From positions 186,309,850-186,373,849 of the forward strand of contig JAVHZZ010000006.1 in the NCBI GenBank assembly GCA_036250195.1: a stretch of 64,000 nt of DNA, given 5' to 3'. Positions 20,550 to 31,439 of this stretch are shown one piece after another. Made by a program: the position numbers and the translations under genes. The notes under the pieces are model-generated. The model was not told the origin of the DNA. It worked only from the letters and a program-made list of their open reading frames with translations, and did no database searches. The first letter of the stretch is position 1. Each line of letters begins with the position of its first letter. The stretch is from Mixophyes australis (lineage: Eukaryota > Chordata > Amphibia > Anura > Limnodynastidae).

Positions 20550-22981
20550 TTTGTGGCAGCAGGTGCTTCTTTAAGGCCTGCTTTAGCATCTGCGTGGGTT
20601 AACAAAGCCATAGAACGCTGGTCAGAGCAGCTGTCTGAAGGTTTGTTGGCAGGTAGGTCGTCATCTGAATTGCTTCCATTAGTAGAGCAAATTCAGAGGG
20701 CAACAGATTATTTAGGAGAAGCAGCTATGGACGCGGGACTGATTGGGGCACGTATTTCTGCCTCGGCAGTTTCGGCTCGTCGCACTCTCTGGCTCAAGTC
20801 CTGGGAGGCTGATGTTGAGTCTAAAAAGGCTCTTGAAAACATACCTTTTTCTGGGGGTGTTTTGTTTGGACCTCAGCTGAACTCCATTATCAGTCAAGCT
20901 ACAGGAGGAAAGAGCACTTTTCTCCCTGTTAATGCTCCCAAACAATGTCCAGATTCCGGTTCTTTCGGTCCTCAAGAAGGTATCGGTGTCAATATTCCTC
21001 AGGCCAATCTTCTAGAGGCCAGTCATCCACCCCCAGGGGTGGTTTGCAGCGGGGGCGCCAGGCCCGGTCTGCTCGACGTCCTGCAGCGAAACCTGCAGAC
21101 AAGCAGTCCGCATGACGGACTTTCTGCTCCTCCGCTGTTGCCAGTGGTAGGAGCCCGTCTTCTCTTATTCAGAGATCGGTGGTTTCAGTCTACCACCGAT
21201 GTCTGGTCTCGGGGGGTGGTGGACCAGGGATACAAGATCGATTTGCTCGGTCTTCCTCCCAGACGGTTCTTTACCATAGGTCTTCCCACTTGTCCACAGA
21301 AACGACTGGCTTTACAAGAAGCAATTCAATCCCTCCTTGCTTCTGGAGTGATTATTCTGGTGCCAGATTCTCAAAGAGGTTTGGGTTTTTATTCCAACCT
21401 TTTTCTAGTACCAAAACCAGACGGCTAATTCAGACCAATTCTGAATCTGAAGTCTTTGAACACTCAGGTCAAAGTGCCCAGGTTCAAGATGGAGTCTTTG
21501 CGTTCGGTCATTCAAGGCATGGAGCAAGGAGAATTCATGGTGGCTATAGACATCAAGGATGCCTATCTCCATGTGCCTATCTGGAAGGGTCATCAGTCCC
21601 TTTTGAGGTTTGCCGTTCAATTACAACACTTCCAATTTCAGACTGTTCCCTTCGGTCTGGCCACGGCCCCACGCATATTCACCAAGATCATGGCAGTTAT
21701 GGCGGCTCTGCTAAGGTCCAAGGGGATTACAATCATCCCTTACCTAGACGACCCTTTTTTAAAAGCAAATTCTCCAGAGGTGCCTTAATCGCATATCAAA
21801 GTAGTAATCCAGAACTTAGAGTCTCACGATTGGATTCTCAACTTCAAAAAGTCCAAGTTTATTCCATCCCAGCAGATGATCTTTTTGGGTCTTTTATTCA
21901 ACACCCGTCTACAATGGGTGTTCTTGCCCCAGGACAAGATTCTAGCTTTGCAGAAGATTGTGAAATCTCTTTTGGCAGCAAAGAAGCCTTCCATACATTT
22001 CGCCATGAGAGTTCTGGGCAAGATGGTATCGACTTTCGAAGCGATCCAGTTTGCTCAGTTTCATGCACGGCAGTTCCAGTTTGAACTTCTGTCACAATGG
22101 AACAAATCCCATCTGAATCTGGCGGCCCAGGTATTCTGCCTGTCTCCCCAGACGCGTCAGTCGCTTCTTTGGTGGTTACACGACCAGAATCTTGCCAGGG
22201 GACGGAAATGCTCAATTTGGAATTTGACTTTGATGACTGTCTTCAAGCTCAGTTTCAGGGTCTTTGGACTCAGAAGGAATCCAGGCTTCCAATCAATGTC
22301 TTGGAACTGCGAGCAGTGTTTCATGCTCTTTTGAGTGCACAACACTTGCTACAGGGAAGACCAGTGAAGATTCAATCAGACAATGCCACAACAGTGGCAT
22401 ACCTCAATCATCAGGGCGGCACCAAGAGTCCCTTGGCCATGCGGGAGACACACAAGATTTTTCAGTGGGCCGAGGTTCACGTTCCAGCACTCATGGCCAT
22501 CTTTATTCCCGAAATAGAAAATTGGGAAGCAGACTTCCTAAGCAGACAGACTCTGCACCCGGGAGAGTGGTCCCTCAATCAGGAGGTGTTTCAGCAGTTA
22601 GTGAATCGGTGGGGTCAGCCGGATGTCGACATGATGGCATCCTGGTTGAACCACAAGGTTCCCCTCTTCTGTTCCCACGCAAGAGATCCCATGGCAGTCG
22701 CAGTAGACGCCATGTCTGTCCCTTGGAGGTACCGCTTAGTGTACCTTTTTCCACCGATAGCCATGCTTCCAAGGGTGTTAAAAAAGGTAAAGCCAGAGGG
22801 AGTTCCAGTCCTTCTAGTAGCGCCGGATTGGCCTCGGAGGGCTTGGTACACCGACCTGCTCTCAATGTCAGGAGATCGGTCGTGGCGGTTGTCGCTATGC
22901 CCAGATCTATTAACTCAAAGTCCCTTTTGTCATCTAGGTTTACAACGTCTGGCTTTAACAGCATGGCTGTTGAAGCCATGA
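20550..22981 (+). pseudogene. Outer DIRS gag 3' part and RT/RNase H/methyltransferase-like region
   Basis: Resumes the interrupted gag (VAAGASLRPALASAW), then RT (GFYSNLFLVPKPDG, stop TAA at 21426-21428, DIKDAYLHVPIW, PFGLATAPRIF). The RT catalytic motif reads YLDDPF instead of YLDDLL, so an active-site-adjacent residue has changed. RNase H has lost part of its first motif by a small deletion near 22215-22235 and shifts frame, then continues (LPINVLELRAV, QSDNATTVAYLN, ENWEADFLSR) into the methyltransferase-like domain (PDVDMMASW, YLFPPIAMLPRVL, LVAPDWPRRAWY). More decayed than the inner copy. It has no insert at the place where the inner copy carries one. Confidence 0.85.
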
Positions 22982-23995
22982 TCCTAAGAGCTAAAGGTTT
23001 TTTTGAACGTGTGGTACAGACCATTCTTCATGCTCGGAAATCAGCCTCTGCAAAAATCTTATCATAGAATTTGGAAGGTTTATATTGCCTGGTGTGAAAA
23101 AAAGGGATATCCTACTTCTTCTTTTCGCTTAGCCAGGTTACTTAGGTTATTGCAGGATGGGTTGAATGCAGGTTTGCGTCTTAGTTCTCTTAAGGGTCAG
23201 GTGTCAGCTCTTTCGGTATTCTTTCAAAGAAAGCTTGCTGTCATTCCTGATGTGCAAACTTTCATTCAGCATGTACAACCTCCATATGTTCCCCCGGTTC
23301 CACCATGGGATTTTAATTTGGTATTGAATGCCTCCGCCTTTTGAACCTCTGAATACAGAGGATTTTAAATTTCTAACATGGAAAATGGTTTTCCTTTTGG
23401 CCATTTCCACGTGATGCAGAGTTTCAGAGCTTGCTGCTTTATCTTGCAAGTCTCCTCTTCTTGTTTTTCATAAGGACAGGGCAGTTCTTAGAACTAAGCC
23501 CTCGTTTCTTCCTAAGGTTGTGTCTAGATTTCATCTAAATCAGGACATTGTCATTCCTGCCCTGACTGATTCCACATCCTCAGATAACGATGATTCTATT
23601 TGTTATCTCGATGTTGTCCGAGCCTTGCGCATATATATGAAAAGGTCTCAGAAGGTGTGCAAGACTGAGGATCTTTTAATTCTCTATGATGCTCACAAAA
23701 GAGGTTGGCCAGCTTCTAAAGTGACTATTGCTAGGTGGTTTACGGCTGTTATCCGTCAAGCTTATAGTGGGGCTGGGGAGCCTGTTCCAGATAATCTCCG
23801 GGCGCACTATACAAGGTCTGAGTGCTTTCTGAGCGGCCCGTCATGGTGCCTCCAGTGAGCAGCTGTGTAAGGCAGCCACATGGTCGTCTAAACACATTCA
23901 CAAAGTTTTACAAATTTAATGTGTTTGCATCCAGAGATGCAAGTTTTGGAAGAAAGGTGCTTCGTGCCATTTCTTCTGAGCGTTCCCTCCCGTGA
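22963..23995 (+). pseudogene. Outer DIRS tyrosine recombinase, broken
   Basis: Starts MAVEAMILRAKGF at 22963. The core-binding part (SYHRIWKVYIAWCEKKGYP, SLKGQVSALSVFF) and catalytic part (CYLDVVRALRIYMKR, HKRGWPASKVTIARW) are spread over three frames with stops near 23066 and 23343, and the HxxR box is altered (HYTRSECFL). Not functional. Confidence 0.85.
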
Positions 23996-23999
23996 TGCA

Positions 24000-24417
24000 G
24001 CTTTGGCATGTCCCCAAAGTCCCCGGTGTCCGCCAAAGGATGACTGAGAAAATGGGATATTTATACTTACGTAAAATCCGTTTCTCTTAGTCCATTGGGG
24101 GACACCGGGCGCCCACCCTTAACGCTCTGGTTTCTCCTACTGTTTGACATGTTGTCTGGTTGTTAAGAGAATGTTGTTGTTTGTTAATTTTATTCTCTTT
24201 CCTTTTTTCTCTCTATCTCTGTTTTCTGTGGGCTTGGTTAAACATAAACTGAAGCTCAGACAGGAAGTGGGGTATAGAGGAGCAGGAGCTAAGGCTTAGT
24301 TTTACAGAAGTTAAAGTGCTAGTTCGCCCTGTCCCTACTCTATACCCCCAATGTCCCCGGTGTCCCCCAATGGACTAAGAGAAACGGATTTTACGTAAGT
24401 ATAAAAATCCCATTTTT
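24000..24417 (+). repeat. Outer DIRS internal complementary region and right ITR
   Basis: 24010-24120 and 24240-24417 carry opposed copies of GTCCCCGGTGTC and TACTTACGTAAAATCCG or its complement. The last 60 bp are the inverse of about 24050-24110. The TACTTACGT.AAATCCGTTTCTC core is shared with the inner element, so both belong to one DIRS lineage. Confidence 0.8.
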
Positions 24418-24423
24418 ACCATG

Positions 24424-24490
24424 ATGAACTACTGGTCCCAGCAAGCCCGGGCTGCCATGATCAGTCTGGGCATGCTGGTGTTTGTAGTAC
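24424..24490. repeat. Short palindromic repeat
   Basis: ACTACTGGTCCCAGCA is mirrored by TGCTGGTGTTTGTAGT. It resembles the palindrome at 3812-3862 and sits exactly beside the outer DIRS end. Confidence 0.4.
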
Positions 24491-24998
24491 TATAAAAACC
24501 TGCATACTCATGGCTGCTAGGACATGCTGGCACTTAGGGAACCTCTAATGAACCAATGCAAAATGTAAATAAAAGACACCGCTTGTTGAAACCACCAAAT
24601 TTTATTTTAAAAAACCATTCATACTTTCCAACTCTTGTTCTTTTTTTCTGTTCAATCCAATCTTCTAAGCTTTTACTCCAAATTGCACTATTAAAAACTC
24701 CAAAACCCAGCTCCAGTGTCTGTTTTAACTGCTGGACCCGTTGGCATTACAAATTTAATGTCGGCATTCTGACTGTCGCCATTTTCACTGTCGGCAATCG
24801 CAATGTTGGTATTTTATCTGTGTCGGAGAAATTGAAAAGCTGGCATTTAGCCTGTCGACAGTTTCATGTTGCAGGATAAGTGTTTGTAATTCTTCCATTG
24901 GATATATGACTACGACCGAGAATGCTTGTCCACAACGGAACACAGCTGCCAATGAGACACAGCCTAGAATGTTAAGTGAGCATCCAGGAATTTTGTAA

Positions 24999-25081
24999 TT
25001 TTGTGGTATTTCCTAACACTCTTATGTACTGTGCTGCGGAATCCTTATGGCACCTTCTAAATACAAGATAATAATAATAAG
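24999..25081 (+). mobile_element. LINE 3' tail fragment with (ATA)n
   Basis: CTTATGTACTGTGCTGCGGA and ATGGCACCTTCTAAATA followed by (ATA)n match the 3' tail style of the V-SINE/LINE tail at 5045-5105. Only about 80 bp survive. Confidence 0.5.
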
Positions 25082-26971
25082 TATTCTATGTTTAGAGGCA
25101 TTAACTCACTTCTGGCTGAAAACGATAACCCTAACATGCTAACAGACTACCATTCCAATTTGCATATATTCTGCCCGAATGATTATCACAAAAAAAATAA
25201 CCTACCATCAAGTGGATTATGTATGGATCTCAGTATTATTTACTATTGGTTCTCTACAGTTATTTTTCATTACCTGAATTACTCCTATACTACTAATCCC
25301 ATCTAGTGATCATCCTCTACTACTATCCATTTTATACAAAACTGCATAATGTTCCAATGTATACTACCTCCATCTAGTGGTAAACTACTAGTACTAACCA
25401 CGGTAAGTATGATACAAAGTTGTTCCATCTACTTTCTTTTATTGATAACTATACATTTTGTTATTTACCTTTTCTTTTCCACCCCCCCCCCCCCCCTACC
25501 CCCCAATAATACTAGCTGCATTGTACTCAAAGGAATGACTATTTTGGAAATATAAAGATGTCACCAACCAATGTAGTTTTGGGGAAATTATTTAGATCCT
25601 AAAATTCTTAATCTCCTTTTCTTTCCAAAATCACACATTTCACTGATTGCATCACATTAATTCTATACCGCCTCTTCATAATGTCACTCATTCAGAGTTT
25701 AATGTGATCCCTAGTCCCTGGCACCTAGATGACCACCTGGTGGTAGCTCCAGCTCTGACAATAGCCTGCCCCGAAAATTGAGCTTTTATACACATTGATC
25801 ACACTAGTTTTATATTGTGCAAGCTGCAAAGACTTCTGTTTGTCATACACTGTCCCCATCTAGTGGTAATTATGCACTATTTAAAACCAAAAATATAAAT
25901 ATACAGCACTTTGGCCCACACCTGCAGCACCAATACAAATAATCACACAATAGGGGATCAATATCAAATATATTTTTTTAAGTAGCAATACAATAAAAAA
26001 AGATATATCTGGATCAATATCTCAAATAAACGTGCAAAAACATATATTTATTAACCTAAAAGTCACATTAATTCCATAAACCAGTAACACAAACTTATTT
26101 GTACCACTTGATTAGAAACACTACATAACATCTATAAAATATATCATGTAACCAAACAATTAATATGATATACTTATTGTATAAACTATACATTGCGGTC
26201 TTGTTTACAGCTAGCTCTAAAACACTGTCTCTAAGATAGGCGCTGAAAAATGTAACAACGCTAATATGATTACTAGCATCAATTTAAAAAAAAGTGAATT
26301 CATGTAAGTTAAGAGTCGTATTTTTTCTACTAACAGCTTTCAACTGCTTCCCGATAATTAGATATTATTTTGCTCACAAGTTTGATGTATGCACCTCTAA
26401 TGGATCTGAATGTGATAATTAGGCAGGTTCTGTCCCCACAGTTAGGGCTGTACCCCGGTAATTAAGTATGCAAAGAAACCAGGCGAAAGGCAACAATCAG
26501 TCTGCAACGCTAAATGCGGAAATGTACTGACTATAACACCTGTCTTTGATTTAAATAGAGGTTCCTAGGGAGACACACCTACCACAACCGCATTAATCCC
26601 AAGCAGTATTGTTGGTATCTCAGATGGACAATAGTAAAGTTCTTGGAAGACCAAGAAGGTGGTGTCACATATCTGTTTAAATGAGCGCTAGATATAAATT
26701 ATAAATCAAGCAATGCAATTATATGCTGATGTGTTTCATCTTCTGATATTTAAACCTTAGCTAACCAATTGGTAACCAATTTGAAAAATCAACACATGTT
26801 AAGCAAGCAAGCTGATAGGAACTTCACTCACTCTTTCTATTTAGTATAAATGTAATTAACCTTCAGTAGAGTAAACCTATGGACTAGAGCGAAATCTGCC
26901 ACAGTTCAAGCTTCCATAGGAACACAGGAGGTCCAGGTCCAGCCCAAAAGAACAAGGAGTACAGACCAAGC
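25082..26971. other. Spacer with CTCF-like motifs
   Basis: No gene seen. The interval holds several CATCTAGTGG-type motifs (25298-25310, 25367-25380, 25733-25743, 25853-25866) resembling CTCF cores on the minus strand, and a C-run at 25483-25496. From about 25900 on it is AT-rich with no recognisable structure. Confidence 0.35.
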
Positions 26972-27162
26972 CCACATTAATGAAGGAAGAAAGGCTACTC
27001 TACCCAATATGTATGTTCGTATTGTGCAATCATTCTAATCCAATTTAGTCGCCTCTTCTTGCCTTACTGATAGATATTGCCTGCTCTGCTACCTTTTGAC
27101 CATGTTAGTTGTTTGTATTTTAAGTGACAAAACTTTATAAATAAAGTCTGTAAAAAAAAAAA
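26972..27162 (+). mobile_element. Possible L1-like LINE 3' end
   Basis: A 3'-UTR-like stretch ends with TTTATAAATAAAGTCTGT followed by a run of A (27151-27162), the form of a retroposed poly(A) end. The flanks (26930-26970 and 27180-27290) carry degenerate copies of a unit containing CCAGGTCCAGCCCAGAGGAA, so the insertion seems to have split a small tandem array. Confidence 0.4.
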
Positions 27163-27179
27163 TGAAGAAAGGGGGAGGG

Positions 27180-28480
27180 TGTTCAGGTCCAGCCCAGAGG
27201 AACAAGGGGGGGAAGGGGGTTGTCCAGGTGCAGCCCAGAGGAACAAGTGAGGAGTGTCCAAGTCCAGCCCAGAGGAATAATAAGGGTGTTCTGAGGCTGG
27301 GGACTAGCAGAGCTTATGGTTGACTGAGGCTGGCTGTAGCCTGAAGGTGTTGGAGCCTGGCTGAGGTCTGGGGCCAGGGTCTATGTGTTGGTCTAAGAGG
27401 CTTGGGGGCTATTAAGGACTTGGGCTATAGTTTGGTCTAAATGGTTCGAGGTTGGTGCAGTCTAGGACTGATGCTTGGGGCTATTGGACAGGGTCTGAGG
27501 TTGTCACCAGTGGAAAACATTACTGACAGACTGGTCACTGGAAGCATCCCATCAATGGACTCTTTCACAGTAGTGACCTGTCTTCAAATTAAATTGACAC
27601 ATTAGGCCACTCCTGTTTCTCCATTTCCAAGGATGTGTGTACTGGTTATGATTGCATGCCGAGTAACCGTGTAGCCACAACAGTTTATGATACCAGGGCA
27701 ATGAGCTAGCTCATACATGCACAGATACTGGCCCGGTGAAGCAGTAAGTTAAGCCTACTCCTCTAGGCCAGTTTACCAATTATATTTTGATTACTTTATG
27801 CCGACACAGGAAATTCTTCCAGCTTTATCATGGTAGCTGATTAAGCTTTATCACAATATTTTTCAAAGACACACGCTACATCAAAACCTAGAGCTGAAAG
27901 CCCAGGGATTGTTGTTCATTCTTAAAATCATTGATGTGACATTTGAATGCAGGTTTTCTAGCATCGGGAGGGGGTCATTTTATATTAAGTTTTTATCTTA
28001 TTCTGAACTGTCGGCAAACTTACTGATTATTTTCAACCTTGGATAATACCTATTACTCTATACAATTCGATGCAGGACTGAAGGGGTTACCTTATACCAC
28101 CGCCCCCCTCACCCGATGTTCTTTTCCATCTCAGCCATCACATTTTACAGGAAAGTCCCAATAGCTTATCCATCACCAACATGTCTAAGACCCATTACTG
28201 ATAGTGAAATAATAACCTCATGGAGAGTAAGGGATGTCAGCAGAACCATCCCTACACCTCAACACAATCTATTCTGCCCCATTACTTCCCTATAATCTGT
28301 CAATAATGTGTTTGCACTGCTGCCTGGAGATTCATGGCAGATGTAGTGTCAACAAGGAACGTAAATCCTATATGTGCATTTGAATTGCCTTGTTAAATAG
28401 GAACTAAAAATCAGGTGTAGGATGTAAACCACACCAATCATCATTCATGTTCACAGCCATTGCCAAAACATTTATTGTTT
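27180..28480. other. Spacer with a short degenerate tandem array
   Basis: 27182-27290 holds three copies of a roughly 40-bp unit (CAGGTCCAGCCCAGAGGAAC) followed by a GGCT/TGGG-rich stretch to about 27500. Beyond that no structure is seen. Confidence 0.4.
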
Positions 28481-28586
28481 TTTATTTCTACAGTTTTTTG
28501 GGTTTTAGCTTTGTTTTGTCTTTTTTAAGTTGTATGCATGTCTTTTAAAATACAAATACACTTCTTAAAACATTTAAAACATTTCT

Positions 28587-28717
28587 TTAGTAGATGTTTT
28601 GGTGGGGGCTTCCAGACTGGTCCTCAATGACTATTTCATTAGGGGTTCCCACAGTGGTACTGTGAGTGAAGCAGGAGAAGGAAGTTCCAGCAAGGAGGAT
28701 ACCCAAATAAGTCATTC
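28587..28717 (-). CDS. Candidate terminal coding exon of an unrecognised gene
   Basis: I do not recognise the product. On the minus strand a strong acceptor (TATTTTTTCTTTAG, ending at 28718) precedes 131 bp of open frame. After two bases that complete a split codon the frame reads MTYLGILLAGTSFSCF, a hydrophobic helix, then a hydrophilic tail ending SPHQNIY and a TAA at 28587-28589. AATAAA signals on the minus strand follow about 90-100 bp downstream (near 28485-28500). The look is of a membrane-protein tail in a last exon. No such gene is expected between EIF1 and GAST in other vertebrates as far as I know. It could be a lineage-specific gene, a lone exon carried by a repeat, or chance. Confidence 0.35.
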
Positions 28718-29060
28718 CTAAAGAAAAAATATACTTATGGGTAATGTAGCATGTATTGAATATATTTTAATAATGTAAACACTATATATGTACAGTCCCC
28801 AGAGGTAAGGTAGGAGTTGTGAGTTCTACAAACGTGAGTGTTCAGGTCATCGTTGAGGTAGGTCTAAATTGACGGTGTAATATCTGATCTCTGAGTTGAG
28901 AGATCAAGATAGCAGCGCTGAGAGACGGAGAGGATAAAACGGAGTATGCAACAGAAGGATAGTGCAAAGTACAGTTAAAATAATCTGTATGAGTCGGATG
29001 CTGAGAACATATTTGAACATCTGTGTTTACCATTGTAACTCCTCCAGATACAGCACTCAC

Positions 29061-29152
29061 CTGTGCAGAGGGGTAGAGGGACGGGGAGGAGCCAACAGCA
29101 GGGGGACAGGGGTATTCAGTGCTACACTGGGTGCAGGAAAGTCCCAGCATGC
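29061..29152 (-). other. Candidate upstream exon (92 bp), coding status unclear
   Basis: On the minus strand the sequence is bounded by an acceptor CACTCTTTCTGCTCAG and a donor CACAG|GTGAGTG, both close to consensus. It is GC-rich compared with its surroundings and contains an ATG at its second codon position (MLGLSCTQCS). Joined directly to the candidate exon at 28717 that ATG frame meets a stop at once; another frame crosses the junction but then ends after 25 codons. So it may be untranslated, may join another exon, or may be a false exon. Confidence 0.25.
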
Positions 29153-29934
29153 CTGAGCAGAAAGAGTGAAAGAAGTTGGGTCAGAGCTCGCTAAACAATG
29201 AGAGCTTGGAGGAAGGTGAAGTGCTGTTTGTACAGTTGGACAACTATTGCACAGAGAGTCAAAGACATAGAAGGTAACATCAGCATAGAGAGACTAGAGG
29301 AAATGAGAAGGGCTAACAATCTCTTAGACCCGCAAACCTCACGCTGAATCTATCAGGAAAGCTAGCAGACTCACAGAAGAAACTGAGGGAAGTTTGTCTT
29401 TGCCAGATCCCCCAGCACACTGCTATAGCCAGCAACAGATCTGCTATTTCTACTGTAGATAAAAATGCAAAAGTCTCAGTTGCACACATTTGCAAATGTA
29501 TGTTAAAGCCATCCACCACTCCACGGCGCTTTTGCTAATAGGGTGGTCCTAACTCTAAACAATGAGAGTCCCATATATTTGGGCCATACATATGTGTTTT
29601 TAAATTGAGAGCTAACTTACCAAAGAGGTACCCCAGAAGCCTCCAAATAGCAATCCAATGTCAGCACTCCCCCTCAGCTACTGACACCAACATGCCTCTC
29701 AGACAAATAAAGAAATGGAAGTTGCTCAAATCAATTTATAGGCTATAGCAGGTGCATGAAAGGGTGGGGTTAACCTAATTTAGTGCTCCACCTGTTTCTT
29801 GGATAAGTAAGGTAATTCTAAAGCTAATAAATTAGGTAAAAACCAGTTTAATCCCTGGTAGGCCGTCCTTAATTCTGCACGCAAACCTGATTGTCTTCCT
29901 CTCCATCTTAACCTATTGGCAATGCAGCCATCGT
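29153..29934. other. Spacer
   Basis: No gene or repeat that I can support. The minus-strand frame at 29313-29519 has no recognisable motif. Confidence 0.35.
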
Positions 29935-30153
29935 CTTTGGGTGTATATTACACCCTACACTTATAGTTAAATATATAAAAGAAATGGACAAAGGCAGTTT
30001 GGTTTCTGTCTGCATCAGCCCACCCCTCCACTTGTAGTAAAATAGAAAAAAAACAGCCGGTATAGACTGTACAATAAAAATAGAAATTAACAAAGGTAGT
30101 TTGGTTTCTGTTTGTATCAGACCCCCTCTCCACTAGTAGTAAAATAGAAAACA
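29935..30153 (-). repeat. 3' tandem repeats of outer hAT, first block
   Basis: Degenerate copies of a roughly 90-bp unit with the phrases CAGCCGGTATAGACTGTA, GACAAAGGTAGTTTGGTTTC and ACTAGTAGTAAAATAGAAAA. The array continues at 30756 after a LINE insertion. Confidence 0.8.
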
Positions 30154-30755
30154 ATTATTATTATTATTATTATTATCATTTATTTGTTGGGCGCCACAAG
30201 GTTTCCGCAGCGCCCAACAAATAAATGAGTACAAACAGTAGACCGTACAGGGTTAAACAGTACAGAACGATAAACACAAAGTACCAATGCTTTAGTAACT
30301 CCAGGACAGCCATAAGGAGTAAGGACAGAGCAGAAGAACAGGTATGGAGACACGGGGAAAGAGGGGCCCTGCTCATAAGAGCTTACATCCTAAGGGAGGG
30401 TGGACAAATCAGACACGAGAGGGAGCTGGTGATGCCAGGGGAGTGAGGGAATAGCGAGCAGAGTAGATGAGGGGTTAAGTGGATGGTTGATAAGCTTTGA
30501 GGAACAGGTGAGTTTTAAGTGCTCGTTTGAAGGAGCACAGATTGGGTGCGAGACGGATGGAACGAGGGAGGTCGTTCCAGTGCAGTGGGGCAGCTCGGCG
30601 AAGTCTTGGATTCTGGAGTGGGAAGTGGTAATTAGAGTGGAGGAGAGGCGATGGTCATTAGCAGAGCGCAGGGACCGGGCAGGAGTGTGAATGGTGAGGA
30701 GGTTGGCGATATAGGGAGCAGTAGACAGGGAGAGAGCCTTGTAAGTGGTGATTTC
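30154..30755 (-). mobile_element. LINE 3' end with RT C-terminus, CR1/L2-like
   Basis: Read on the minus strand, the start keeps the final residues of a non-LTR reverse-transcriptase ORF (PLHWNDLPRSIRLAPNL, then SFKRALKTHLFLKAYQPST and a stop). The 3' UTR follows, ending in ACAAATAAATGAT and an (AAT)n tail at 30154-30178. The 3' UTR matches the fragment at 4148-4612. It lies within the outer hAT repeat array and so is younger than that element. Confidence 0.8.
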
Positions 30756-31035
30756 AGCCGGTATAGACTGTAGAATAAAAATAGAAATGGACAAAGGTAG
30801 TTTGGTTTCTGTTTGTATCAGACCCCCTCTCCACTAGTAGTAAAATAGAAAAAATTCAGCCGGTATAGACTGTACAATATAAATAGAAATGGACAAAGGC
30901 AGTTTGGTCTGTCTGTCTGTGTATGATACCCTACCCTTATCGTGAAATTGACAAAACAGCAGCCTTTCAAGACTGTACGTGATATAGAAATGCCCCAAGT
31001 CCCTTTCCTATTTGGGGGTAGCTTGCACCCTACAC
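30756..31035 (-). repeat. 3' tandem repeats of outer hAT, second block
   Basis: Continuation of the unit seen at 29935-30153, becoming more divergent toward the transposase stop. Confidence 0.75.
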
Positions 31036-31131
31036 TTATATAGAAAGTTTTAAAAAGATGTTATCGTCATCATCTTCAGCTTCATCCTCACCCTCATCAG
31101 TGTGTACATCATCATCACAGACTATCAATTC
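31036..31131 (-). pseudogene. Outer hAT transposase, last residues
   Basis: The minus-strand frame ELIVCDDDVHTDEG...DDDDNIF continues the protein interrupted at 38034. The inner transposase has a similar acidic tail after the same SSGDELI motif. The last 8 bp (31124-31131, ATCAATTC) are the target duplication of the inner hAT element. Confidence 0.8.
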
Positions 31132-31439
31132 TAGGGATGTGCACCGGCGACTTTTGAGGTCTCGTGTTTTGTGTTTTGGATCCGGATTTTCGTTATTTTT
31201 GGGGTTCGGATTTGTCTCGCAAAACACTTGACGAAAGGTCTCGGTTCGGATTTAAGGTTTTGGATTCGGATTTTTTTTGAAAAAAACATAAAAAGTTTAA
31301 AAATCAAGTTTTTGGGCTTATTTTCACTCCTAGGCTATTATTAACCTCAATAACATTCAATAACAAGCATTTCCACTAATTTACAGTGTATTCTGAACAC
31401 CTCACAATATAGTTATTAGTCCAAAACGTTGCAACAAGG

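Larger units (their letters stand above)
12416..24417 (+). mobile_element. Outer DIRS-like retrotransposon, 5'-truncated and split
   Basis: Two blocks (about 12416-14185 and 20550-24417) together give a DIRS element in plus orientation: leader, gag with an N-terminal CxxC-x14-CxxC zinc-ribbon-like motif, reverse transcriptase, RNase H, methyltransferase-like domain, tyrosine recombinase, internal complementary region and right inverted repeat. They are separated by a second DIRS element inserted in gag. No left inverted repeat matching the right one (24240-24417) is found near 12400, so the 5' end is truncated; the start given is where DIRS-like GC-richer leader appears to begin. All ORFs carry stops or frameshifts. 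DIRS elements integrate through a tyrosine recombinase, not an integrase. Confidence 0.85.
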
